From Gentiana macrophylla (lineage: Eukaryota > Streptophyta > Magnoliopsida > Gentianales > Gentianaceae), in the NCBI GenBank assembly GCA_026214975.1, contig CM047805.1:8208463-8272462 (forward strand): a DNA stretch of 64,000 bases. The letters are read 5' to 3'. Positions within the stretch are counted from its first letter, which is position 1, and every line of letters starts with the position of its first letter. The translations under genes and the position numbers were made by a program. Below are positions 50,058-59,828 of this stretch, one piece after another. Below the pieces are notes generated by a model. It saw only the letters and a list, made by a program, of their open reading frames with translations, did no database searches and was not told the DNA's origin.

Positions 50058-50439
50058 CGATTGCCAATGTAGATAGTAATTTCATCAAATCTAGTTGAGA
50101 ATTATTTGTTAGTTGTTCTTTATTTTATTTGTTTGAGTGAAGATTTTGTTCTACATCAATCCTGTAATGTTCTACGATCGGAGAAAGAGAAACAGCTCCC
50201 GAAACTGCGACATCTATTGCCGCAATTACGAGAGTTTGGGACTCTGATCCTGATCACTTCCCCGTACTTCGATGTATACCCCTGTATGTAACTAGTTAGT
50301 AGGTCCGCAGTAGTTGGATTTGTACCCAACTGAAGTGGGAGTTGCTACCGTGTCTTTGTTTTTACTTTGTCTTTTGCAGGAAGTGCAGAACACCTTCGAT
50401 TTTCTCTCAGGCAATTCTTGAATTCAAAGTCAAACGAGC

Positions 50440-51230
50440 ACAATGTCTCGCACAATGTTAAACATTACACCAATATATTTGTATCCAGGCTCCAGGTCAA
50501 GAGAGCAATATGAAGCTGATAAAAAACGAGTAAAGTTGGAAGAGGAAGCAACCAGAATCAAGAAGGATGCACAGGCAACCCTAAAGGAGTATGAGGACCT
50601 CCGCCAAGGTTAGTCTCATGTTCAAGTAATAGATATACCATCTTCTAATTTTGATCCTAAAGAAGATCCCGATTCTATACAATTTGATCCTGAGGATTAC
50701 CTAGATTCATATGTGATAGACAAAATAGGAGACCCATGCACCTTTTGACTCCCTGTCTCGATAAAAAGAGTATCTTTAGGACTAGGGATGTGTGACTCAG
50801 GTTTTAGCTGCAACATTATTCCCTTTTCACTCTGCCAAGATGAAAACTTTCAGGTTGACATGGACCAAGAGCGCAACATGCGCTTTGTCGATCGTAAGGT
50901 CGACATGGTCGCCGGCTTCCGGAAGAACTGTAATCTCAAGGTAGGAAGTTTCTTCTTCCCCACTAATTTTCTAGTCCTGGACATCCTCGATGACCCAAGT
51001 GAAAATATTTTGTTGGGGCATATATACTTAGCAACTATCCGAGCCATTCTGGATTACGATAATAGAGACATTACTCTTAGGGTCAACAATGATTCTCAAA
51101 CCTATAAGATCCTAGAGCCGCTACCCAACCGACCTGGAGAGTGCCGTGTTAGCTCAAGCTCTGGAGAAGTGAAAATCATTGAGATAGAAGATGTGTGGGA
51201 TAAGTAGAAGAAAGTTGTGGTAGAGACCAG
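50440..51230 (+). pseudogene. Family B gag fragment and retropepsin-like domain
   Basis: A short Lys/Glu-rich coiled-coil-like gag fragment at about 50443-50610 ends in a stop. Then 50788-51207 gives a 139-residue frame containing 'CDSGFSCNIIP' where Athila proteases have 'CDLGASINLMP', followed by 'FFPTNFLVLDILDDP', 'NILLGHIYLATIRAILDYDN' and 'ITLRVNND'. These blocks are in the order of an Athila-type aspartic protease. The catalytic region reads D-S-G but with F instead of A after it. Most of gag is missing before it, and reverse transcriptase and all later domains are missing after it. Confidence 0.7.
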
Positions 51231-51239
51231 CGTGAAGGA

Positions 51240-51370
51240 TTTCATGATGGTTCTACTTCGAGAAGTTGTGATCGACTCAAATGGTTTATATAATTGGTCG
51301 AAAACAACTACTTTTAGCTTAGAATGGGTGAAATGTTGATGCAGTAGATGTATCATTTTAAGCATCATCA
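51240..51370 (-). repeat. Minus-strand Gypsy LTR fragment (U3 start)
   Basis: Its reverse complement begins TGATGATGCTTAAAATGATA and then shows 'GCATCAACATT', 'AGCTAAAAGTAGTTGTTTTC' and 'ATTTGAGT'. These are the same blocks in the same order as the start of the Athila LTR at 53166. It forms the right edge of the nested block. Confidence 0.65.
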
Positions 51371-53165
51371 ACAAGGTATCAGGTTTTGGTACTGACAGTC
51401 AGTCTGCTGGGTTGGTGGCTAGTGGAGTCAGCAGAGGATCATGTAATCCTGGAAAATAGAAATCCAAGAAGGGTTCTAGGGGTCCATAGGCAAAAGATGT
51501 TCGTAATTACTGCAAGGATCAGGGGCATTGGAAAAATGAATGCCCAAAGAGGAAAAAACAGTAGTGTACTCAGCAGGGTACCATTTCTTTGGTCGAACAA
51601 GACACCAACTCTGATGAAGAAATGGCACTAAAAGTCTCAGAGTCAGCAGGGCAAATGGATGTGTACATTCTAGACACTGGGCATCTTATCATGTGTTTCC
51701 AAATAGGGAGTGGTTTCCAACTTATGATCAGGTAGAGGGAGTCCATATTGCTATGGCTAACAGAAAGGTCTGAAAAATAGTTGGATTGGCTCAATTCAGC
51801 TGAGGACATATGATGGTAAGTTCAACACACTGAAGGATGTCAGGCATGTTGCACAGATGACCAATAACTTGATATCACGTAGTCTACGAGACATCAAAGG
51901 GTTCAGGTTCAAAGGTGAAGGTGGAGCGGTGAATGTCTATGAGGATCCAGCTGTGATTCAGAAGGGTATAAGTAAAGGGACATTATACATACTATAAGGG
52001 TCTACTGTATCAGGTTCTGCTGCGGTTGCATCATCAGAAGTTCACTAGACATAGATGACCAAGCTGTGGAATATGAGATTGGGTCATACAGGTGAAAGAG
52101 GGATGAAAATTCTATCTAATCTGATCTACTTGGGGGACATAAGTTCAAGGAGTTGGGATTATATGAACACTGTGTATTTGGGAAGCTACATAGAAGCAAG
52201 TTCCCAAAAGCCATATCATAAAAGGGACACTTGATTATGTTCATTCTGATTGTTGAGGGCCTTAAAGGTTGGATCCATTGGGTGCTCACAGGTATTTTGT
52301 GTCTTTTATAGAATATTATTCAAAGATGGTTTGAGTAGTTATGATGAATCACAAAAGTGATGCATTCAAACACTTCAAGTAGTGGAAGTCATTAGTTGAA
52401 AATTAGACATGGATGAAGATCAAGAGGCTTTGAACTGACATAAGACTGGAATTGTGTTGGTCCAAGTTTAATGAATTCTGCAAGAATACGGGCATTTCTA
52501 GGCTTCATACTTCCAGAAATACTCCACAACAGAATGTTGTTGTAGAAAGAACGAATCAAACTCTTCTAGAGAGGGCAAGGTGCACGCTCTCTAATTATAG
52601 TATGGCAAGACGATTTTGGGTAGAGGCTGTCAACACAGCCTGCTACTTAATCAATAGGGGGCCTCAAATTGGGATCAAACTAGAAACACCACTTGAGGTT
52701 TGGTCAGGAAAACCTACAAATTACTCAGGTCTAAGGGTTTTTCGGAGCACAGTCTACTATCATGTGAGTGAAGGTAAACTGGAACCCAGAGCCAAGAAAT
52801 GAGTATTTGTAGGGTATGGAGATGGAGTAAAGTGGTATAGAATCTGGTCATCAGCTGAAAATCGGGTTATACTCTGTAGGAGTGTAGTCTTTGATGAAAT
52901 CTCTATGCTTAACTCATCTGTGAAGGTCACATCTGAATCTGAAATTATGTCTGGAACTGAGAGGGTTGACAAACAGGTGGATCTTCAAGTAGAGTCAACT
53001 GAATTAAAACTTAAAAGACTCAATAGAAGATAGTTAGCACTCAGCAGAACTAGAGTTGGATTCAAACCAATCTGTTGTATAAGGGTCAGAAGATACTCAA
53101 ATAGCTGAAGTTGGTCACCAGAGTATAGCTCCCAACAGAGATATAAGGACCAATATTAGACCCCC
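51371..53165 (+). pseudogene. Copia gag C-terminus, protease and integrase
   Basis: Resumes the gag interrupted at 48276. A zinc knuckle follows (51500-51560: 'NYCKDQGHWKNECPKR', first Cys lost to a frameshift). Then come a protease active-site region ('ILDTG' at about 51668, frameshifted just after), the pre-integrase region ('LWNMRLGHTGERGMKIL' at about 52065, 'YEHCVFGKLHRSKFPKA' at about 52165) and integrase (52452-52802: 'NTPQQNVVVERTNQTLLERA', 'FWVEAVNTACYLINR'). The integrase C-terminal fold reads 'VFVGYGDG' and 'VVFDE' to about 52900. Stops and frameshifts are frequent. The Athila LTR at 53166 removes reverse transcriptase and RNase H from the window. Domain order and motifs fit a Tork/Tnt1-like Copia. 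Confidence 0.83.
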
Positions 53166-54677
53166 TGATGACGCTTAAAATAGTCTATACTACGGCATCA
53201 ACATTCTATTTATTATGAGCTAAAAATAGTTGTTTCGACCTATAATTATGAACGATTTGAGTTGGATATCATATGTCAGGCCTGTGAGTAGAGTAATCTG
53301 CACTTAATGCTTATTTCCCTATTTCGATATTATTTCGTGCGTTATTTGATTATTTTCAGGATACGAAATATTGGGCTGAGCATTGTGGACGAATCTGGAG
53401 TGGACAGAACAAAAGGATTGGGCTAGGGTATTCCAGAACCTTCCAAGCTAAGTCGACAAAGAGAAAAAGACAAAAATACCCCGGTAAATCGGGAGTTGCC
53501 GCCGACTTACCGAGAGTCCAGAATCTTCAGAAACGTGTTTTCTTGGATGAGGGTTCTAGGTGTTTCTAAGTCGGTTTATGTAACTATAAATAAAAGGCAT
53601 CGCCTTAGAATTCAGTGTGTCCACTTTTGAGTTTATTGTACCTCAAAACTTACTATTATTATGCAATAAAAGTTCTTTATTTTATTTTATGAGTTAGTCG
53701 AGAGACGGCAGCCAGTGCCGCCGCTAGGAAGAGATCCGAGGGAGATCTACACTCGTCTTTGAGGGTATGATTTTTTGTCTTTTCCAAGATGTAGATATGT
53801 CATTGTTCTACTTGACTAGTATTTGCTAATTGTTTATTTAGTTTAATTATGTTGTAGTTAGTTTATTTTACCCCTTGTATGTAATAGATCTAATTCGTTG
53901 GTGAAGAAATCATGAAATAGTGGTTGCGTTCTTCAGATTTGCGACTGTCTATGTCGCTAGATCTGAATACCTAGTAAATTACTTGTTCATGATAATCGGT
54001 GCCAGCTATGTTGATCGACAAATTTAATTTACATGTTAGTAGCCTGATCAACTATTTGCACGTCATCGTAAATTAGAATGAAGTACTGTTAGTGAAGTTT
54101 AATTTGGACATAGTTTTGATAGACCCTAGGAACGTGCTAGTCACTGTCGATAGCTGCCTAGGCGGGTTAGCGGTATGGGTTAACGCTCAATACCGGAAAC
54201 TGTAGAACTTATTGCGTATGGGCGATTAAGGACCAATTAAGGAGGTTACCTTGCGTATAGATTGTCTACTGCCATTGTAGGAGTAGATAGGGTTTGGAGT
54301 AGCACCCGCAGCTGACAATGAATTAAAATTTACCAACGGGGAGGACTATTGCATGTGTGGGGGGATAACTAATCACTCATAATTAGACTAATACATTAGA
54401 AACTCATGTTTACTCCATGTGAACTAGTGTAGTATTGTTAGTTTGTGGCAACAATTTTACTACTGTCTATATTATAGTTGGTCGTAGGCCTTATTTGTGA
54501 CAAGCTCAATCTTGAAAATTTGCGTTTTTACGAGTCTCTGTGGGATCGACCTTAACTCGCCAGTATTCTTGAACCTATTTCGCGCTCATGTCACATCGAG
54601 GTGCTGCAGAAGAAAAAACAGCCAAATCACTACGATAGACCTAGTCCTATTGCTAGTAAGTGCTTTGCACGCGATCA
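53166..54677 (+). repeat. Athila-type (family C) 5' LTR
   Basis: A 1,512-bp LTR, TGATGACGCTTAAAATAG...CGCGATCA, followed after 10 nt by the primer site. TATAAATA lies at 53585-53592. An inverted pair CCGGTAAATCGGG / CCGACTTACCGAG (53480-53514) sits just upstream. U5 carries GGGATCGACC (54542-54551) and TCACTACGATAG (54627-54638). It inserted into the Copia element between integrase and reverse transcriptase. Confidence 0.82.
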
Positions 54678-54687
54678 GGATTTTTTT

Positions 54688-54705
54688 TGGCACCGTTGCC
54701 GGGGA
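54688..54705 (+). other. Primer binding site (tRNA-Asp), family C
   Basis: TGGCACCGTTGCCGGGGA matches the tRNA-Asp 3' end complement with one mismatch. Confidence 0.9.
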
Positions 54706-55005
54706 CTTGTGTCAAGAATACTTTTTATTTGAGATTGAGTGTATGTATATATTTGAGTCTATTTTATTGAGTATGTTGGAAAGTCTGTTTAGACTGGAGT
54801 CGTACAGAGTCAGTTCTGTCTAAATCTAGAAAAAATCGCATCCTATTAATCGGGGGTTACCCGCGGTAAATCCGGGGTCCTAGATTCGGCAGAATAGGTT
54901 CTGTCAGTTCAACGTCGAGTCAGTTCAGAGTCTGTATTTTTTAGTCTGCCAGGCGTGTGTAAAAGCCGCCGAGACAATTCACTAATTGTTTCTTTTTGTT
55001 GAGTT

Positions 55006-56420
55006 TTGAATTCACACGAAGGAGATCAGAGCGAGAAGGGGGAAGAAATTCCACCTTTGGAGGATATAGAAAACAACATGGCGCAGAATGGACAAAATGG
55101 TGCCAAAGGAAGAGGAAACGGAGAAGGATTTGAGGTACAAGGAGATAGGAGAACTCTACAGAGTTATGCAGTGCCAACGATTGAGCAATTCGTGCCAGCC
55201 ATTGTTCAGCTAGAGAATGCGGCTGAGATCTTTCACCCAAAGGTGAACGTGATACAAATGGTAACTAATTACACTACCTTCCATGGATTACCAAACGAAA
55301 ATCCTAGTGTACAAGTCACTAACTTCCTGGAGATAGTCAGCACGGTCAAACCAGCAGGAGTGCCTGAAGATAACATTAAGCTGAAGTTGTTTCCATTCAC
55401 TCTGAAAGACAAAGCGAAGATATGGTTATTGTCTCTAGCACTAGGATCGATCCAAACTTGGACCGATCTAGTGCAAAAATTTATGAACAAGTACTGCCCA
55501 CCTGGGAAGTCACTACAGATGAGACAAGATATTATGAATTTCAAGCAAAAACCAACTAAAACTTTTGAATAAGCTTGGGAAAGATTTAAGGAAGCACAAT
55601 GGGGATGTCCTCACCACGATATCACTCTACCCGTACGAATGCGTAGTCTCTATCATGGGTTATGGCAAAGTGAACAAATGGGAGTTGATGCATCTAGCAA
55701 CAGATATTTTGCGCTGCTATCACATGAAGAAGCTGAAGAGAAATTGGAGCAAATAGCACTAACAATTCAATGGGGAATGCATCAAATTGAGACTGAAAAG
55801 GTAGCTAAAGGGGTATTTGGAGAAGATACATCTCATAATATCTTATACCAGCTAATGGCGATGAACGAGAAAATAGATGGCATGCAAGATCACATTTCCA
55901 AGGTTGAGAAAGTTCAAGAAATCGAAGCAACCAACACCGAAGATGTAAACTATATAGGGAGGCAAGGAAATCCTTATAGGGGCGGATATCGCCCAGGTTC
56001 TCATGACCACCCTGGTTTTTGACTAAGTGACCCTACTGGGGGTTTTCGACAAAGTGACTATATAAGTGGAGAGAGAGACCAAGACAAACTGTTGGATTCA
56101 TGCCTCAATTCAACAAGTCAGGTGGTTGGGAAGCATCCATGGATAAAATGAGCTCAACTGTGACCGACACGGCCAATCAACTTACAAAATCCATGATCGA
56201 GCTGAATGCAAACTTCACCACATATTGTCAGAAGAATGATACAAGACTGACCAATCAGGAAGTCTTAGTGCAGAATCTGTCGCACCAAGTGGGGCATATC
56301 ACAGAATAAGTGTCAGCCCGTCCTCCGAGAGGATTGCCAAGTAACACTGAGAAGAATCCAAAGGACGTGAATGCAATCAAGACTAGAAGCAAAAAGGAAC
56401 TTCCTGGACTAGTTATACCA
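55006..56420 (+). pseudogene. Athila-type gag
   Basis: Starts MNSHEGDQSEKGEE at 55006. A retrotransposon Gag domain follows ('VTNYTTFHGLPNENPSVQVT', 'LKLFPFTLKDKAKIWLLSL', 'WTDLVQKFMNKYCPPGKS'), one in-frame TAA at 55570, then 'AWERFKEAQWGCPHH' in the same frame to 56019. The C-terminal part shifts frame at about 56100 ('NLSHQVGHITE', 'NTEKNPKDVNAIKTR'), with a stop at 56307-56309. These blocks are in the order known for Athila Gag ('EAWERFKDLLRKCPHHG', 'LPSDTEKNPKEQ-KAI'). Stops and a frameshift make it non-functional. Confidence 0.88.
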
Positions 56421-56479
56421 ACTATCTAGGAAGAATTAGAAAGCAGTCAGGAGCAGAACACAGTAGAATCAGGAGAAAA

Positions 56480-57423
56480 ATAGGGGCCGGTAAATCGGGA
56501 CACCTCACCGATTAATAGGGCATCTGAAAATTCAATAGATGAGCAGGCAGAGTAGCAGCAAGCAGTAGGCAAGTCTTCACGAACTGTAACTATTAATCCT
56601 GCTACTTTACCCTATCCCCCTAGGAAATATAAACCGAATAATGATGATGCTCGTTATAAAAAGTTCATAGAAATGTTTAAGAAATTTGTAAGTGAATATA
56701 CCGTTGGTAGAAGCTTTGGCTGGAATGCCAGAGTATGCAAAATTCTTGAAAGAAGCAGTCTCTACCAAAAGGAAATTTTTAGACCTTGAGACTATATGCC
56801 TTAATGAGGAATGCTCGGTAGTTTTGCAACGCAAACTGCCTCCTAAGTGTAAAGATCCTGGGAGCTTCCTCATACCTTGCACAATTGGAGGACTATGCCT
56901 AAATAAAGCATTGTGTGATCTTGGAGCCAGTGTCAATTTAATGCCACTCTCCATCTTTCATAAGTTTGGCATGAAAGAGTTAAGCGAAACATCAATAACC
57001 CTTCAATTGTCCAATAGGTCTATGAAGCAACCATGTTGAGTGGTGGAGGATGTTCTGGTGAAAGTTGATAAGTTCGTATTCCCCGTAGATATTTTAGTAC
57101 TAGACATGGAAGCTACTCACGATGTTCCATTGATCTTAGGAAGACCTTTCCTAACAACAAGTAAGACCTTGATAGATGTTCATAAGGGTGAGCTAATTCT
57201 AAGAGTAAATGAGGACAGAGTAGTATTCAATATGATGAAAACAATGAAGTATGCACATGATGAGGAAGAAGTATGTTACATGCTAGATGCCATAGATGAG
57301 CTTGTTTTGGAATTATATCAGCAAGTGGCACTAGATTCTGAAGTAGCAGAAACTTTGTTCTTAAAAGAGGATGAAAAAAGTAATAAGGAAACCTGGCCTG
57401 GGTGTAGCGAAGGTCAAGTGTGA
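56480..57423 (+). pseudogene. Athila-type aspartic protease
   Basis: A degraded linker (56580-56700, 'PYPPRKYKPNNDD') leads into 56692-57423. The order is 'PLVEALAGMPEYAKFLKEAV', 'CTIGGLCLNKALCDLGASVN' (active-site region, with the DLGA form usual in this lineage), an in-frame TGA at 57037-57039, then 'VEDVLVKVDKFVFPVDILVL', 'VPLILGRPFLTTSKTLID' and 'KGELILRVNED'. It ends at a stop at 57421. The two halves are in the same frame, separated only by the TGA. It lies between gag and reverse transcriptase as in all Gypsy elements. Confidence 0.88.
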
Positions 57424-57474
57424 GAAGTAGAGCCTATATCTTCTGTGGATTTATGAGGAACAATTCATAGATCT

Positions 57475-58003
57475 TTGTGGCATAAGTTCTTTGACTTACA
57501 ATTGACTGGTAAGCTGTTAAGATCATTGCCGGAAGAACCACCAAGGAAATTAACGTTGAAACCTTTGCCATCTCACCTGAAGTACGTATACTTACATGAT
57601 GATACTCTTCCCCTCATAATTTCATCGTTACTATCACTTTTAGAGGAGGAGAAACTTTTAAGAGTACTGAGAGAGCATAAAGGAGGCTTCGGGTGGACGA
57701 TTGCAGATATTAGAGGAATAAACCCATCGGTGTGCATGCATAAAATCTCTGTAGACCCAAAGAAGAAAGCAGTAGCACAACCTCAAAGGAGGTTGACGCC
57801 ACAATTGAAGGATGTTGTTAAGGAGGAGATTATAAAGATGTTGGAAATGGGAATCATTTTACCAATTGCAGACAGTGAATGGGTGAGCCTGATTCATGCG
57901 GTGCCCAAGAAATGAGGATTCACTGTCCAACCTAATGAGTTCGATGAGTTAATCCCTGTGAGGCTAGTTACTGGACATCGAGTTTGCATTGATTTCAGGA
58001 AAG
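57475..58003 (+). pseudogene. Athila-type reverse transcriptase, N-terminal part
   Basis: From 57475 the frame reads 'LPSHLKYVYLHDDTLPLIIS', 'EEKLLRVLREHKGGFGWTIA', 'DIRGINPSVCMHKI' and 'IIKMLEMGIILPIADSEWVS', then 'HAVPKK' and an in-frame stop at 57913. Residues beyond it, 'RLVTGHRVCIDFRK', are the start of the polymerase core. Family D inserted directly after this at 58004. The YxDD active site, RNase H and integrase would lie beyond the window on the right if they survive. The assignment is firm from block order. Confidence 0.87.
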
Positions 58004-59812
58004 TGATGACGTGGTCAATCAGGTTATAATATACTCGACCACCATAAACCAATACTAGCAAGAGGACTAGGCCCATCGTAGTATAGCTATAGCGAATCAA
58101 GGTCGATCCCACAGGGAACCAATTGTGGATCATCTTATATACAAACAATTAATTAAACATGTCAAGGACATAGAGGCGGTCTACGACCAACATAAGACAA
58201 GAAAAGTAAAGACACGACTCGACACAACGTAATTAACCTCCCCAATTATAGTCTTTATCGTTTGGACCTAGATAATTTATATAATAAACTGAACTTATTA
58301 ACTGTCAATCCATTTGTATCTATCTTAGATTGGCTACGGGAGTCATCCTCTTAAACTTGACTTAGCACCGGTTAGGTTACTAGATCACTGTGATATTGTT
58401 ACGTGACTTCGCCTTTTAAGTGCCTCCATCTCATATAACTCACACGCTTATGACTCTAAGGATGCCGATATTAATCGTACACCTCGTCCAGGCAACATTC
58501 CTATGGTTAGGCGTACTTCCTAAACGATCGCTCAAGCCCTCGTCCAACTAACAATTACCTTTTAGGTCTCATGCTAGTTTACGAACTACGTATAACTAGG
58601 TGACGTCAATTCCCTAATACAAAACCTACCTAGATCTCGCTGAAAGCCCCGGAAGATCATTCGTGAGCCGACCTAGGAGTCCTATATTGGTATTTTCTAA
58701 TCATACGCTAATTAAAACAGACGAGCAACGTAGCCGTAGCCATACCTACCAAGATGATAAATTCTATTAAGTTAACCTAACCATAAAGACGTGGCTATTT
58801 AACGGATGAAAACAGGGCTCGGTCGACCGAATAGGTGGGCTCGGTCGACCGAGTGAACTCATTCGGTCACCCGAATCAATTTCGTCCCAGTTACATCCCC
58901 GAGCGTATCTCTCGGCGTTTCATCATACGAGCAGATTAAGCGAAAAACTTCGTAAAGAAATCATATAAACTACTTAGATACACATTAATTAAACCAAGCG
59001 ATTCATGAATAGACGTTAAACATATGACGTAGGTTATGGGACCCTCATAGACAAGGCTTCGCCACATCCCTAACGTCATAGCCTAGATCTACATCATCTA
59101 GCTATGAATTAACTAACTCAAACAATAAAACATAATTGGGGGGAATTAATTACTTAAAATAAAAGAAACAGAAAATAAAGGCTTACATAATTTGCAGCCC
59201 TTAAACTCTGGAAACACCCTCAATAAACTACATTGAATAAAGATATGAATAGAATGATTTTATTGAATGATATTCTAAGGTATTCAAGGTGTGTTTTACA
59301 ATTGCTCATAGCTGTTGCTTATATAGGAGTTTCAAATTTTACTTAGGAAGGATCTAGAGGATAAACACGATTAAAGTCAGAAACCGCCCCTGACCAGAGG
59401 CTCGGTCAACCGAAGGGAAGCACTCGGTCGACCGAAGCATGAGGCTCGGTCGACCGAACCTGGATTTTCCAAGTTCTCCACGTTTTCTTAAATGCGCCTT
59501 GCTCCCCACTCCGCCACGTCTTGATCGATTACTTACTTCGTTTAATGCTCCGATTTTCTTCCTTTATCATCTTGAGATCATTGATTAATTAACATTAATC
59601 CTCCCGATTTGTTGTGATCTGCAAAATCAATAATTATCGCACAATAAATCGGCTTTAAATAATAAAAACGGCTAAATACCAAATATCATATTAATAATCA
59701 CTTAACATTAAATAATAAATATAAACATGTGATTTAATATGAAATATATATTATTAATCTCGATTTAAGGTCAACGTTGATGACTTTCACGGGTATAATT
59801 TGACCGTCATCA
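58004..59812 (-). repeat. Family D 3' LTR
   Basis: A 1,809-bp LTR, TGATGACG...CGTCATCA. The minus-strand TATATA is at 59320-59325. TCGGTCGACCGA and close variants occur at 59402-59457 (upstream of TATA in element orientation) and at 58819-58873 (downstream). The U5 tRNA-like motifs are at 58078-58086 and 58101-58110. Confidence 0.92.
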
Positions 59813-59828
59813 ACTACCCCCCCTTTAG
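59813..59828 (-). other. Polypurine tract, family D
   Basis: The plus strand reads ACTACCCCCCCTTTAG, which is CTAAAGGGGGGGTAGT on the element strand, directly next to the 3' LTR. Confidence 0.85.

Larger units (their letters stand above)
48277..51370. mobile_element. Nested Gypsy block inserted in Copia gag
   Basis: A 3,094-bp block with outer ends TGATGCC and GCATCATCA, flanked by ATAAG (48272-48276) and ACAAG (51371-51375), a 5-bp duplication with one change. The outer parts (48277-48744 and about 51240-51370) read as the two ends of a minus-strand LTR related to the Athila-type LTR at 53166. Between them lies a truncated plus-strand Gypsy element (LTR 48745-50033, primer site and part of gag/protease). 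Either a second element inserted into a minus-strand LTR and lost its 3' half, or the block has been rearranged. Confidence 0.65.

Noticed and set aside
58078..58110. True tRNA-Asp gene
   Set aside because: Only short D-arm-like and T-arm-like pieces are present. There is no anticodon stem or acceptor stem and the spacing is too short for a tRNA.
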